Below the pieces are notes generated by a model. That model was not told where the DNA came from and did not search any database. It worked only from the letters and a program-made list of their open reading frames with translations. The position numbers and the translations under genes were made by a program. This document shows, piece by piece, positions 8,892-17,761 of a stretch of 64,000 nucleotides of DNA; position 1 is the first letter of the stretch, and each line of letters starts with the position of its first letter. The stretch is from Clostridium sp. TW13 (lineage in GTDB: Bacteria > Bacillota > Clostridia > Clostridiales > Clostridiaceae): the NCBI RefSeq assembly GCF_024345225.1, contig NZ_BROD01000001.1:1932362-1996361 (forward strand), written 5' to 3'.

Positions 8892-10130
8892 ATGACAAAA
8901 CAAATTGATTCAAACTTTAATTACAATGAAGAAGTGAAAAAATGTAAGACAATTGACGATGTTATGGGCAAGGATGGTCTAATACAAAGATTAGTGAAAG
9001 ATGTCCTTGAAAATATTTTAGAAGGTGAGATGGAAGAACACTTAGGAAGAAATAAATATGAGCGTACTGAAGATTGTGAAACTACTAAAAAGAATTATAG
9101 AAATGGTTATAGTAGCAAAAATTTGAGGAGTTCCTTCGGTGACGTCGAATTAGACGTACCCCGTGACAGAAATGCTGAATTTGAACCTCAAATCATAAAA
9201 AAATATGAAACTGTTTGTACTGAACTAGATAAAAAAATCATATCTTTGTATGCTAAAGGAATGAGTACCAGTGATATTCAAGCTGAAATTGAAGACCTAT
9301 ATGGAATAACGATATCACCATCTATGGTGTCAAAAATAACAGATAAAGTATTAGCTAGCGCTACCGAATGGCAAAATAGAGCATTAGATAAAATCTATCC
9401 TATAATATACCTAGACGCAATGTATTTTAAAGTAAGAAGCAATGGCAAGATTGTAAATAAAGCTGTCTATATTTGTCTAGGTTATTCAATGGATGGATAT
9501 AAAGATATATTAGGTATATGGGTTGATGAGGCAGAAGGCGCTAAATTCTGGTTAGGAATATGTAATGACTTAAAAAATAGAGGTGTTAAGGAAATTTTAA
9601 TTGCTTGCATGGATGGGTTAAAAGGACTACCACAAGCTATAAAAACTGTGTTTCCTTCTGTTAATATACAAACATGTATTGTTCATCAAATAAGAAATTC
9701 AATTAAATATATAGCCTCTAAAGATAAGAAAGCTTTTATAAAAGATTTGAAGGAAGTTTATAAGGCTTCAACCGAACAACTCGCGTTGGCGCGGCTAGAT
9801 AACTTAAAAGAGCTATGGGGTGATAAATATGGCATAGTAATTGATTCTTGGTATAACAATTGGAGTAATCTATCAACCTTCTTCGAATTTTCTCCAACTA
9901 TAAGAAAAATGATCTATACTACTAATGCTTTAGAAGGATTTAATCGTCAAATACGAAAATTCACCAAGGTTAGAGTAATCTTTCCAACAGATGAATCCTT
10001 GAATAAATGTGTCTATTTAGCGACTATGGAAGTAATGGAGAAATGGAGCCAACCAATACATAATTGGGGAGCTACGCTAGCGGAACTATCAATAATTTTC
10101 GAAGATCAATTAAAAGATGAATTAGCTTAA
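8892..10130 (+). CDS. IS256-family (mutator-type) transposase
   Basis: A 412-residue DDE transposase. The start at 8892 is chosen over an in-frame ATG at 8838 because TTAGGAGG lies 7 nt before it. Catalytic residues are visible as D175 in IYLDAMYFKVR, D241 in ACMDGLKGLPQAI and E348 in TTNALEGFNRQIRK, with the C/H pair of TCIVHQIRNSIKY between the second and third. The N-terminal part with GEMEEHLGRNKYER and YRNGYSSKNLRSSFGDVELDVPRDR is typical of the family. Frame and length are intact, so it is probably active. Its only neighbours inside the element are the terminal repeats and terminators. Confidence 0.96.
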   Translation: MTKQIDSNFNYNEEVKKCKTIDDVMGKDGLIQRLVKDVLENILEGEMEEHLGRNKYERTEDCETTKKNYRNGYSSKNLRSSFGDVELDVPRDRNAEFEPQIIKKYETVCTELDKKIISLYAKGMSTSDIQAEIEDLYGITISPSMVSKITDKVLASATEWQNRALDKIYPIIYLDAMYFKVRSNGKIVNKAVYICLGYSMDGYKDILGIWVDEAEGAKFWLGICNDLKNRGVKEILIACMDGLKGLPQAIKTVFPSVNIQTCIVHQIRNSIKYIASKDKKAFIKDLKEVYKASTEQLALARLDNLKELWGDKYGIVIDSWYNNWSNLSTFFEFSPTIRKMIYTTNALEGFNRQIRKFTKVRVIFPTDESLNKCVYLATMEVMEKWSQPIHNWGATLAELSIIFEDQLKDELA

Positions 10131-10178
10131 TAGCTTGTACTTCTTATAACTTCTATGCATAATATTTGATTCCATTAA

Positions 10179-10263
10179 GATACTAAAAAAGTGCAAAAGA
10201 AACATTTTTAGTATCTCTTGATATAAAAAAATATTACTGAAGATTAAAATTTCCAGTAATATT
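10179..10263 (+). terminator. Two hairpins downstream of the transposase
   Basis: The first hairpin pairs AGATACTAAAAA with TTTTTAGTATCT (10179-10216). The second pairs AATATTACTG with CAGTAATATT (10230-10263). They lie between the transposase stop and the right terminal repeat and probably end transcription in either direction. Confidence 0.55.
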
Positions 10264-10296
10264 AAATGCTAATTACACAAATCTATCTATTCTCTC

Positions 10297-10304
10297 GAAA
10301 AGCC
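10297..10304. repeat. Target-site duplication, right copy
   Basis: GAAAAGCC directly after the IS right end, identical to 8779-8786. Confidence 0.85.
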
Positions 10305-10348
10305 CTTATCTTAAGTTAAATTAATAACTTAGGATAAAGACTTTTCAG
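10305..10348 (-). terminator. Right part of an intergenic terminator split by the IS
   Basis: Removing the IS and one target copy rejoins CTGAAAAG (8777-8784) to this stretch, which contains CTTATCTTAAGTT, AACTTAGGATAAAG and CTTTTCAG (10341-10348). The rejoined sequence forms one long hairpin between the GNAT gene and the convergent sugar-binding protein gene. The part left here still folds by the inner stem. Confidence 0.6.
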
Positions 10349-10351
10349 ATA

Positions 10352-11404
10352 TTATAAATACATATTCTTGTAATAATAATCTGTAAGTGCAATTCGAATA
10401 GAAACCTTTGTATCATCAAGTTCATATTTGGTACCATAAGTAGGAATTCTTCTCTCAATCAAATTCATTCCACAAACATACAAAGCATCTGCATATTCTC
10501 TAGGCTTTTGATATACAGAACCTAACATATACCCTTTATTAATTAATTCTTTAGCTTGGATAGTTACATCTACTCCAACAACTGGAACTGTTTTAAATTT
10601 ATCGCCTTCATTGTATCCATAGTCTTGTAAAGCTTTAATAGCACCAATAGCCATTGTGTCATCGTTAGATATTATAACTTCAATTTGGTTGCCATATTTA
10701 CTAAGTAGCGCTTTAACAGCCTCATAAGCTGGTTCTTCAAGCCAATTGCAAATTTTTAAAGCAATTTGTTGAGTCTTAATGTCAGAACCTTCAATTGAAG
10801 AAACAGAATACCTTGTTCTATCAATCGCTTCTGTATTATTATTTTCTCCTTGTAACATAACATATTGCATTACATTGTCATTATTTTTATCAATATACTT
10901 TTTACTGCTGTTCCATACATCAGTTAACATTTTTCCTTGCAGAATACCAGCTCCTTTTTGATCTGTCCCTATGTATAATGCTCTGCTATACGATTGAATA
11001 GGCAAAGGTGTAAGTGGTTCTCTATTAAACAAGATCACTGGTATATTTACTTCTTTTATTTCATTTATAACTGATTGAGCATGTTCTCTGTTAACAATAT
11101 TCAACAATATTAGATCTGTTCCTTCCTTAAGAACTTTATCAATACTTGCATCTTGTACAGCTTGATTTGATTTACCATCATAAAAAGTATATTCAATCTT
11201 GCCAGGATTTTGTTTTTGTATATCTTCTAAACTTGCACGTATTTCTGAAATAAAGTCGTCAGTAAAATCCAACAGAAACACAGCTACCTTTATAGGTCCT
11301 CTACGAAATGATGCAACACTTATAACATTGTTGTATTTTATTTTCATGTTACTAACCATGAATATCACTATGCTAAATGCCAAAAACCTTTTTACTCTTC
11401 TCAT
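10352..11404 (-). CDS. Sugar-binding protein, MglB/galactose type, without lipobox
   Basis: A 350-residue periplasmic-binding-protein-like protein of the ribose/galactose class. It has an N-terminal hydrophobic segment (FLAFSIVIFMVSN), two lobes with VAVFLLDFTDDF, PVILFNREP, EVIISNDDTMAIGAIKAL and VVGVDVT, and the C-terminal hinge region. These match D-galactose/glucose-binding proteins. Gram-positive binding proteins are normally lipoproteins, but no lipobox cysteine follows the signal-like segment, and no ATPase or permease gene is adjacent. It could be secreted, membrane-anchored through an uncleaved segment, or serve a sensor or a distant transporter. The gene stands alone and converges on the GNAT/IS region. 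Confidence 0.85.
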   Translation of the reverse strand: MRRVKRFLAFSIVIFMVSNMKIKYNNVISVASFRRGPIKVAVFLLDFTDDFISEIRASLEDIQKQNPGKIEYTFYDGKSNQAVQDASIDKVLKEGTDLILLNIVNREHAQSVINEIKEVNIPVILFNREPLTPLPIQSYSRALYIGTDQKGAGILQGKMLTDVWNSSKKYIDKNNDNVMQYVMLQGENNNTEAIDRTRYSVSSIEGSDIKTQQIALKICNWLEEPAYEAVKALLSKYGNQIEVIISNDDTMAIGAIKALQDYGYNEGDKFKTVPVVGVDVTIQAKELINKGYMLGSVYQKPREYADALYVCGMNLIERRIPTYGTKYELDDTKVSIRIALTDYYYKNMYL

Positions 11405-11510
11405 TTACTCCTCCATAACTACTAGTTAATATATTTTAAATTCTATCAAAATCAATTCCTTTACTTGAATACTAATTATATTATCTATTATCTTTTTAAT
11501 AAATAATATT

Positions 11511-11563
11511 ATGCAAAAAATCAGCTGTTATCAAAGCCTTTATACTTTAACAACAACTGATTT
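11511..11563 (-). terminator. Terminator after the DUF5662 gene
   Basis: AAATCAGTTGTT pairs with AACAGCTGATTT when read on the minus strand, followed by TTTTTTGC. Confidence 0.75.
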
Positions 11564-11566
11564 TAT

Positions 11567-12094
11567 TTATTTTAAAAGTTCATTTTTAATATATTTTAAT
11601 GTAACTTTCTCGCCATCATTGGCTAATCTATTTAATAACATTTCTAAGGTTTTCCTAGTTTCTTTATGTAAAACATAATAATCTTTTCTAGCTTCATAAT
11701 ATTCAAGTGGACTCTTGTCTGTATATTTTTCCTTCAAATAATTTTTTGAGGCTGACATTCTATCTATAAACATCTCTACAACATACTTAGTAGGCATGTT
11801 CATTCCCATTAAGCCATCAGCTTCACTAATGCCATAATCAATCCAATATTCGAAATGATGTTTATTCCTTCCTTTATGATGAAGCCATGCTTTTGAATAT
11901 CCTTCTTTAATCTTTTGTACACCATTTGGGCTAACATATCCCTTATAATATTTTATCCCTGCTGAAAACTCAACCCATGTATACTTTGATAAGTCATGAA
12001 GTAAGCCTTGCTTATATAAACCCACCTTAAAGCAACCTATCATTACTAATATTTTATGGTTTGTTATAGTCTTAAAATGTCTTATTGCATTCAT
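11567..12094 (-). CDS. DUF5662-like protein of unknown function
   Basis: A 175-residue soluble protein that I assign by eye to the DUF5662-type family. It is rich in His and Asp in two places: LLHDLSKYTWVEF near residue 35 and AWLHHKGRNKHHFEYW near residue 70, followed by MPTKYVVEMFIDRMSASKNYL. The clustered His/Asp residues suggest a metal site, perhaps an HD-like hydrolase fold, but this is inference. GGGGGAT lies about 10 nt before the ATG. It is a single gene with its own terminator. Confidence 0.65.
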   Translation of the reverse strand: MNAIRHFKTITNHKILVMIGCFKVGLYKQGLLHDLSKYTWVEFSAGIKYYKGYVSPNGVQKIKEGYSKAWLHHKGRNKHHFEYWIDYGISEADGLMGMNMPTKYVVEMFIDRMSASKNYLKEKYTDKSPLEYYEARKDYYVLHKETRKTLEMLLNRLANDGEKVTLKYIKNELLK

Positions 12095-12157
12095 TGATGT
12101 ATATATCCCCCAAAGTATTTAATCTATTTAACATTATAGCATGTTTCAGTTAAAAAT

Positions 12158-12183
12158 AAAAAACCACTCAATTGAGCAGTCTT
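12158..12183 (-). terminator. Terminator after the MIF-like gene
   Basis: On the minus strand CTGCTCAATTGAGTGG forms a hairpin followed by TTTTTTATTTTTA, 33 nt after the stop codon. Confidence 0.75.
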
Positions 12184-12215
12184 TTAACATATATAGTTTG
12201 ATAATAAATCTTTAT

Positions 12216-12560
12216 TTAAAAATTGAAGCCATCATAGCCCCAGTTCTCAATCTCTTGATAAGTAATGTAAATACAATCTTGTGGGATATTAAGTTCTTCT
12301 TCATAAAGGCTACATATTTCCTTTGTAACTTTTTCTAAAGAGTCCTTAGGTGCTTTACCAAAAATCTTTACTTCAACAAATGCACCATATTCTAGTTCTT
12401 TTCCTTTGAAATATAAAGAATATTGATCTTGAAATCCAACCATAAGATATTCTTCACTTTTCCCTGGTATGTTTGTTATTATCTCTCCAAGTTTTTTCTT
12501 AATAAAATCCTTTTTTTCCTTAGATAACTTTCCAGTAATTTTTGAATTAATAAATGGCAT
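12216..12560 (-). CDS. MIF-like tautomerase-superfamily protein
   Basis: Homologue of macrophage migration inhibitory factor, a trimeric tautomerase fold in which the N-terminal proline is the catalytic base. The ATG at 12560 is chosen because GGAGG lies 7 nt upstream and because it gives Met-Pro-Phe-Ile, so removal of Met exposes Pro1. An ATG six bases earlier abuts the ribosome site. The 114-residue length matches MIF. Lys in PGKSEEYLMV aligns with MIF Lys32, and the C-terminal DCIYITYQEIENWGYDGFNF mirrors the DRVYINYYDM...VGWN segment of animal MIF. The physiological substrate in bacteria is unknown. It is monocistronic, 37 bp downstream of the flagellin gene. Confidence 0.88.
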   Translation of the reverse strand: MPFINSKITGKLSKEKKDFIKKKLGEIITNIPGKSEEYLMVGFQDQYSLYFKGKELEYGAFVEVKIFGKAPKDSLEKVTKEICSLYEEELNIPQDCIYITYQEIENWGYDGFNF

Positions 12561-12597
12561 AATCATTCCTCCAATTCAAATTCTAATTAAATGCATT

Positions 12598-13443
12598 CTA
12601 CATCATAGATTTTATTAAGTCAATTATACTTTCTTGCTGTTTTCTAACTTGCACAAAAAGACTTTGAGTTGCTTGCATTAAAATCTTATTCTTAGCAAAC
12701 TCCATAGATTCCTTAGCCATATCAGCATCTCTAATTCTTGATTCAGCATCTGTCAAGTTTTCTGCATAATTATCTGTATAATCAATTATATGTTCTAGCC
12801 TATTTTGAGCTGCTCCATAATCTGCCCTTTGAAGAGACACATGATTTATAGCGTCCTTAACTTTTGTAAGAACTTTTTGAGCATCTTCTTGTGTTGAAAT
12901 ATTAGTATTCTTTAGTCCTAAAACCGCAGAATTCATAGGTTCCATATTTATATCAATAGTTTGACCTTCATTGGCTCCAACTTGAATCTGAACTTTATGT
13001 GAAGAATTGTTATTCCCACCATTAGAATCATCTTTAAATACGTGCTTATCATTAAACTCTGTTTGATCACCTGTGGTATCAATTTGATCTAAAAGCTGTT
13101 TATACTCTTTATTTAAAGCTTCTCTATCCTTATCTGTCATGGTACCATTTGCACTTTCTGTTGCCAATTCATTCATTCTTTGTAACATAGAATGAACCTC
13201 ACTTAATGCTCCATCAGCTGTTTGAACCATAGATACAGCATCCTGTGCATTCCTTGAAGCCATGTTTAATCCTCTTATCTGGGCTCTCATTCTTTCTGAT
13301 ATGGCTAAACCAGCTGGATCATCAGCTGCACTATTTATTCTAAGTCCTGTTGAAAGTCTTAATATATTTCTATTTTGGTTAAATTCATGAATCCCCATCT
13401 GACGACATAAACCTATACCAACAACCTGCCAATTTACTTGCAT
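12598..13443 (-). CDS. Atypical short flagellin
   Basis: A 281-residue flagellin-family protein. The conserved D1 core is clear: LRLSTGLRINSAADDPAGLA, SERMRAQIRGLNMASRNAQD and VQTADGALSEVHSMLQRMNE, and in the C-terminal half LQRADYGAAQNRLEH and LTDAESRIRDADMAKE. The variable central region is short (about 60 residues). The extreme N-terminus (MQVNWQVVGIGLCRQMG) departs from the usual INHNxxAxNAxRQM pattern, and the last 15 residues also differ from the normal LLR ending. The start at 13443 follows AAGGGGGG; an upstream in-frame ATG has no such site. No other flagellar gene lies nearby, so this is an orphan, possibly a minor or specialised filament subunit. Confidence 0.88.
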   Translation of the reverse strand: MQVNWQVVGIGLCRQMGIHEFNQNRNILRLSTGLRINSAADDPAGLAISERMRAQIRGLNMASRNAQDAVSMVQTADGALSEVHSMLQRMNELATESANGTMTDKDREALNKEYKQLLDQIDTTGDQTEFNDKHVFKDDSNGGNNNSSHKVQIQVGANEGQTIDINMEPMNSAVLGLKNTNISTQEDAQKVLTKVKDAINHVSLQRADYGAAQNRLEHIIDYTDNYAENLTDAESRIRDADMAKESMEFAKNKILMQATQSLFVQVRKQQESIIDLIKSMM

Positions 13444-13595
13444 AGATTGTCCCCCCTTAATTGCAAATACATCCATTGCAAATACATCTCTAGAAAATAT
13501 TGTAGATATAAATTATTATATCATAATTTTCCATGTCATACCACATCAATTTATTTTTTACCTTTTTAATCTCTATTTAATATAGATAAACTCCC

Positions 13596-16460
13596 CTACA
13601 TTATTAACCGTAATACGTCTTCTTGGGATAATTTATTAATTAAATTAGTTTCCTTTAATTGGCCTGTAATTATATTATCAATTAATTCTTTTTTATCTTC
13701 TTGTAATAATACAATTTTTTCTTCTATAGTACCTTTTGCTATAAGCTTTATTACTTCCACTACATGTTTTTGTCCAATTCTATGTGCTCTATCTGTCGCT
13801 TGATCTTCTACCGCAGGATTCCACCATGGATCAAAATGAATAACAGTGGTTGCTGATGTAAGGTTTAATCCTGTACCACCTGCCTTTAAAGAGATTAAAA
13901 ACACATTTTTTCCTGTACTATTGTTAAAATCATGAACCCTATCAATTCTAGTTTTTGACGGAGTTTTACCATCTATATGAAAATAGTTAATATTTTTTTC
14001 TTCTAACATTTTTGCTAATTTATCTAATACAGAAGTGAATTGTGAGAAAAGCAGCACCTTGCCTTCAGCATCCTCTATTAACTTTAATGCGACTTTAACT
14101 TTACCACTCTCACCAACATAATCCTCAACAATAAGGCTAGGATCCAAACAAATTTGTCTCAACTTTGTTAAATACGAAAAGACTTCTATTTTATTTTTTT
14201 CTTTTATAATAAGCTTCTCTTTAATAGATTTTGTATATGCCTTGTAGATATCACTTTGTTCCCTTGTCATTTCAACGAGAATTTGCTTTTCAATCTTATC
14301 TGGTAAATCCTTTGCAACTTCTATTTTGGTTCGCCTCAATATGAAAGGATTTATAAGAGACTTAAGAGTATCCAAGTTTGTATCTTCTATGACGAATTTT
14401 CTTTTAAATTCCTCATTAGTATATAAATATCCTGGATTTACAAAATCAAAAATACTCCAAAGCTCCATCAAGTTATTTTCTATAGGAGTTCCTGTCAACG
14501 CAAAATTAACTTTGCTATTAATTCTTTTTACTGTTCTTGAATTCTCTGCTTCATAATTTTTAATGTTCTGAGCTTCATCTATAAAACAATAATCAAAACT
14601 AATGCTTTGATAACAATCACTATCACTTTTAAGAGTGCCATAAGTGGTCAATATTACATCATAATCCTGTATATTTTTCAATACCTTGTCTCTGCCGCTA
14701 CCATGAACAACTCCTATTTTTAATGAATTAGCAAATTTCATAAATTCAGCTTCCCAATTATAAATTAAAGAAGTTGGAGCAACAATAATAAACCTCTTCC
14801 CTACTTCAGATAAAACAAAGGCAATAGTTTGAATTGTTTTTCCTAGCCCCATTTCATCTGCTAAAATACCACCTAACCCTAATTTACTTAAATGCTTCAA
14901 CCATTTATAACCTTCTATCTGATAACTTCTAAGAGTCCCTTTAAAATTTTTAGGAATGTTTACTTCTTCCCTTAAAACCTCTTCTATATCTTCTAAGTTT
15001 TCAATACCTGATAACCTAGGAAGAGTTTTGGCTAATTCTCTTAAATACATTCCTTTGTTTTTATCAATAGTAATAACTTCATTTTCTATACTTTCTTTAA
15101 AGTTAATCCCATCTACTAAATTAAAAAGATTTCTTACTCCATCATCTTCCAAGTCTAAAAAACCATGTTTGCTTTTATAAAAACTTTTTTTAGATTTAAA
15201 AGCCTCATAGGCGCTATTCAATTCTTTATATTGAAAATTTTCAATATGATAGGCTATTTTATAAAATCCATCTTCTTCATATAAATTAGTTGAAATAGAA
15301 TTATGATTATATATTAACTTATTTGCACTTTCTTTAAGAACTAGATTTCCTAATGAACTCAACTCTTCATTTTTATTTTTTAATATATTAAATAAATCCT
15401 CATCATCACCTATAAACTCTAATTTGCCTTCTCGTCTTACAAATTTATGAGTACATATTTTAATTAGAAGCAATTCTTCTCTTTTCCTATATCTTATAGC
15501 CAGCTCTCTACTATCTTCTAATATATCAACTTTCTTATTGCCGTAAATCACATATACCTTACAATAAACTTTATCTAACTCTTTGTATAAGACAAAATCA
15601 ACTTTATTATATTGTGCTGCAAAATTCTTTAATTCTTCTCTAATATCAATATTACAAGAAATTGAATTTAATTGTGAAATCACTTTGTTGTAGTATTCTA
15701 TATTCAATGGATATACTAATTCATTGCTATTTTTAAGTTTATTATATATTGGTAAATACTTATCTATCTGCTCTCTAGAAGGTAGATACAATTCATTTTC
15801 AAAAAAATACACATCATTATTAGCTGTTAGTGGTATTGGTAATTTCTTATGACTAGTTATCACTATTTGTCCATTTCTTTCTTTTACAGTAAATTTTAAT
15901 GGGAGATTCTTATTTATTATTATTGAGGTTATTTCTAAATGCTCGTAGGTAAACTTAATTTTTTGGTTGGTCATTTTATTTAAAACTTCTCTTAATTTTT
16001 CTGGTTGAACTATAGTTTTATCACTTCCTAGATTTGCACGCAACTCATAATGAATAGAATTACTTAAATTTTTTCTGATCAATTTAATATTAGACGCAGA
16101 TTTCTTTTCTGCACTTGCATCTAGTTTGGTATTTTTCTTTACTTCCTTTAAGAATTTATAAACTGTTGCTGTTAAATGACTACATAAAAAGTTTTTCTTA
16201 TTGGCAGACAAACCTTTAAATGTACTACAATCACATTGAGTTTTTTCAATACATTTTTTATTCAAATCTATTTTTATATAAGTATTAAAAACTGCCTTAG
16301 GCAGCTCATTTTCAACCTCACCATAAAGAGAATAGAACTCTTCAAACTTCTTTCCTCTAACCTTTTTAACTAGCCCGTTTTCATAATGCTTTCTACCTTC
16401 TTTGATCATAAAATCATAGGCTTCCTTTAGTATTATGTTTTCAAACTCATCTATTTTCAC
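13596..16460 (-). CDS. SWIM zinc finger / SNF2-family helicase
   Basis: A 954-residue protein. The N-terminus has a SWIM zinc-binding motif (CDC at about residue 76, then FLCSH about 15 residues on). A bacterial SNF2-associated region occupies the middle, and a full SNF2 ATPase fills the C-terminal 460 residues: LRSYQIEGYKWL, Walker A ADEMGLGKTIQTIAF, DEAQ box, LTGTPIENNLMELWSIFDF, then helicase-C motifs LLFSQFTSVLDKL, SLKAGGTGLNLTSA and DRAHRIGQKHVVEV. Such proteins translocate on duplex DNA; a repair or chromatin-like role is inferred only. The GTG start is 8 nt after GAGGTG. It is a single gene, with a palindromic repeat just upstream. Confidence 0.95.
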   Translation of the reverse strand: MKIDEFENIILKEAYDFMIKEGRKHYENGLVKKVRGKKFEEFYSLYGEVENELPKAVFNTYIKIDLNKKCIEKTQCDCSTFKGLSANKKNFLCSHLTATVYKFLKEVKKNTKLDASAEKKSASNIKLIRKNLSNSIHYELRANLGSDKTIVQPEKLREVLNKMTNQKIKFTYEHLEITSIIINKNLPLKFTVKERNGQIVITSHKKLPIPLTANNDVYFFENELYLPSREQIDKYLPIYNKLKNSNELVYPLNIEYYNKVISQLNSISCNIDIREELKNFAAQYNKVDFVLYKELDKVYCKVYVIYGNKKVDILEDSRELAIRYRKREELLLIKICTHKFVRREGKLEFIGDDEDLFNILKNKNEELSSLGNLVLKESANKLIYNHNSISTNLYEEDGFYKIAYHIENFQYKELNSAYEAFKSKKSFYKSKHGFLDLEDDGVRNLFNLVDGINFKESIENEVITIDKNKGMYLRELAKTLPRLSGIENLEDIEEVLREEVNIPKNFKGTLRSYQIEGYKWLKHLSKLGLGGILADEMGLGKTIQTIAFVLSEVGKRFIIVAPTSLIYNWEAEFMKFANSLKIGVVHGSGRDKVLKNIQDYDVILTTYGTLKSDSDCYQSISFDYCFIDEAQNIKNYEAENSRTVKRINSKVNFALTGTPIENNLMELWSIFDFVNPGYLYTNEEFKRKFVIEDTNLDTLKSLINPFILRRTKIEVAKDLPDKIEKQILVEMTREQSDIYKAYTKSIKEKLIIKEKNKIEVFSYLTKLRQICLDPSLIVEDYVGESGKVKVALKLIEDAEGKVLLFSQFTSVLDKLAKMLEEKNINYFHIDGKTPSKTRIDRVHDFNNSTGKNVFLISLKAGGTGLNLTSATTVIHFDPWWNPAVEDQATDRAHRIGQKHVVEVIKLIAKGTIEEKIVLLQEDKKELIDNIITGQLKETNLINKLSQEDVLRLIM

Positions 16461-16482
16461 TTAACATTCACCTCATTTCACT

Positions 16483-16532
16483 AAGACATCTGGAAGTACA
16501 TAGTTTATATGCTATTCACTTTCAGATGCTTA
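16483..16532 (-). repeat. Dispersed palindromic repeat, copy 2
   Basis: Read on the minus strand: AAGCATCTGAAAGTGAATAG, then CATATAAACTATGTACTTCC and AGATGTCTT. Its ends form an imperfect inverted repeat. The central AGCATATAAAC(C)TATGTACTT block is nearly identical to the copy at 28701-28750. It lies between the APH gene's terminator and the SNF2 gene. Confidence 0.65.
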
Positions 16533-16534
16533 AT

Positions 16535-16563
16535 CGAAAAAAGCATCTTATAATAAAGATGCT
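16535..16563 (-). terminator. Terminator after the APH gene
   Basis: On the minus strand AGCATCTT and AAGATGCT form a perfect 8-bp stem with a 6-nt loop, followed by TTTTTTCG. Confidence 0.85.
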
Positions 16564-16641
16564 CCCTATCAATACTTCCTATGTTTTTATTAACAATAGA
16601 ACTATTTTAGTTCAACAAAAGCATAATTGCAAGATATACGG

Positions 16642-17574
16642 TCAAATTGTAATACTTATATGAGTACTATTTTCTATCAATTTTAAACCATTTTGTATAA
16701 GTGGCAAAATAAATGCCTTAAATTCTTCTTTTCTTGTTTCATTAAGATTTTCACCTGTGTGCAAAGAAATATTAACATTCACTAACCATCTTAATGTAGC
16801 TAATACTTTAAAATACTCAAAATCCTCAATACTCTTACCTTTTAATTCTTCATACTTTTTTAGTAATTTATCACTAAAATCGTTATATCCACTTCTCTCC
16901 ATAAGTGTACATGTCCATGCTAAATCAAACCTATAATCTCCAATTCCCCAAAGTAAATCAATTACATAAACTTTCTCACTGCTATCCACAATTACATTCC
17001 ATGGATGATAATCTCTATGAATTATAGATAATGTATTTTTATTAATAATTTTCATATTGTTATTCAACCAACTAATTACTTCTAGAAAACTATAGAAATT
17101 ATTTTTTTCTATCAATTCTCCTATATCATTAATTTCTTTTTTTATAAAACTATCTGTTAAATCTTCAAGATATTTTTTTTCTACTATAGATACATCTAAT
17201 TGATGTAGTTTATAAAATGTTTCTACAAATTTATCAATTAATATTCCTTTATCTTCATTAGATGATTTAGTATAGCATGTCCACAAATTATCTCCATCTA
17301 TTTCTTCCATAACTAAATAAGGTTCACTATTATTTTCATAACTATTTAATATGGGCCTAGGAACAGGATAATTTGCATTGTATAAAAGATTTAATCCCAT
17401 CCACTCTCTTTTTATATTTTCAAGGCCCTCTGTACTACTTTTATAGGTTTTAATTATATATTTATTTGTGCAATTAGATACATTTATAGAGATTATTTCT
17501 CCTGACCATCCTGATTTTAGCACTTTAACCCCTTGTATTTTTCCACCTAACTTTTTCTCAATTTCCTCATACAT
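16642..17574 (-). CDS. Aminoglycoside phosphotransferase (APH)-family kinase
   Basis: A 310-residue protein kinase-like fold enzyme. The ATP-binding lobe includes YIIKTYKSS and LVMEEIDGDNLW; the catalytic loop is IIHRDYHPWNVIVD (HxDxxxxN) and the metal-binding DLLWG replaces DFG (residues about 215-222). The APH family phosphorylates small molecules: aminoglycosides, choline, homoserine, spore or cell-wall precursors. The substrate cannot be told from sequence, and no resistance cluster is adjacent. GTGGTGAG precedes the ATG. It is a single gene with a strong terminator. Confidence 0.88.
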   Translation of the reverse strand: MYEEIEKKLGGKIQGVKVLKSGWSGEIISINVSNCTNKYIIKTYKSSTEGLENIKREWMGLNLLYNANYPVPRPILNSYENNSEPYLVMEEIDGDNLWTCYTKSSNEDKGILIDKFVETFYKLHQLDVSIVEKKYLEDLTDSFIKKEINDIGELIEKNNFYSFLEVISWLNNNMKIINKNTLSIIHRDYHPWNVIVDSSEKVYVIDLLWGIGDYRFDLAWTCTLMERSGYNDFSDKLLKKYEELKGKSIEDFEYFKVLATLRWLVNVNISLHTGENLNETRKEEFKAFILPLIQNGLKLIENSTHISITI

Positions 17575-17684
17575 ATCTCACCACTACCTTTATTAATTAT
17601 TTTTTTCTAACATTATTTTTTATCCATATATTCTATATTGTAACATCAAATTATACTACAGCATACATTTTCAAAATAAATTTA

Positions 17685-17729
17685 AAAGAGTGTAATAAAT
17701 CACTTATATAAGAATTTATTACACTCTTT
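17685..17729 (-). terminator. Terminator after the APC permease gene
   Basis: A 16-bp perfect stem (AAAGAGTGTAATAAAT and complement) with a 13-nt loop. Convergent read-through could also use it. Confidence 0.85.
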
Positions 17730-17761
17730 GATTGAATCCTATTTTAAAATTTTGATAAAAC

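Larger units (their letters stand above)
8787..10296 (+). mobile_element. Complete IS256-family insertion sequence
   Basis: A 1510-bp element bounded by imperfect terminal inverted repeats of about 24 bp. The left end begins GGGACAGTAGATAG and the right end, read inward, begins GAGAGAATAGATAG; both continue ATTTGTGTAA. It is flanked by an 8-bp direct repeat (GAAAAGCC), so this is a recent, intact insertion. It carries one transposase gene with all three catalytic acidic residues. It landed in an intergenic hairpin between the GNAT gene and the sugar-binding protein gene and breaks no coding sequence. I did not see a second copy in the window. Confidence 0.93.

Noticed and set aside
13470-13500. 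GATGTATTTGCAAT direct repeat upstream of the flagellin gene, as a regulatory repeat
   Set aside because: Only two short copies in AT-rich sequence overlapping the discarded upstream start; no further support.
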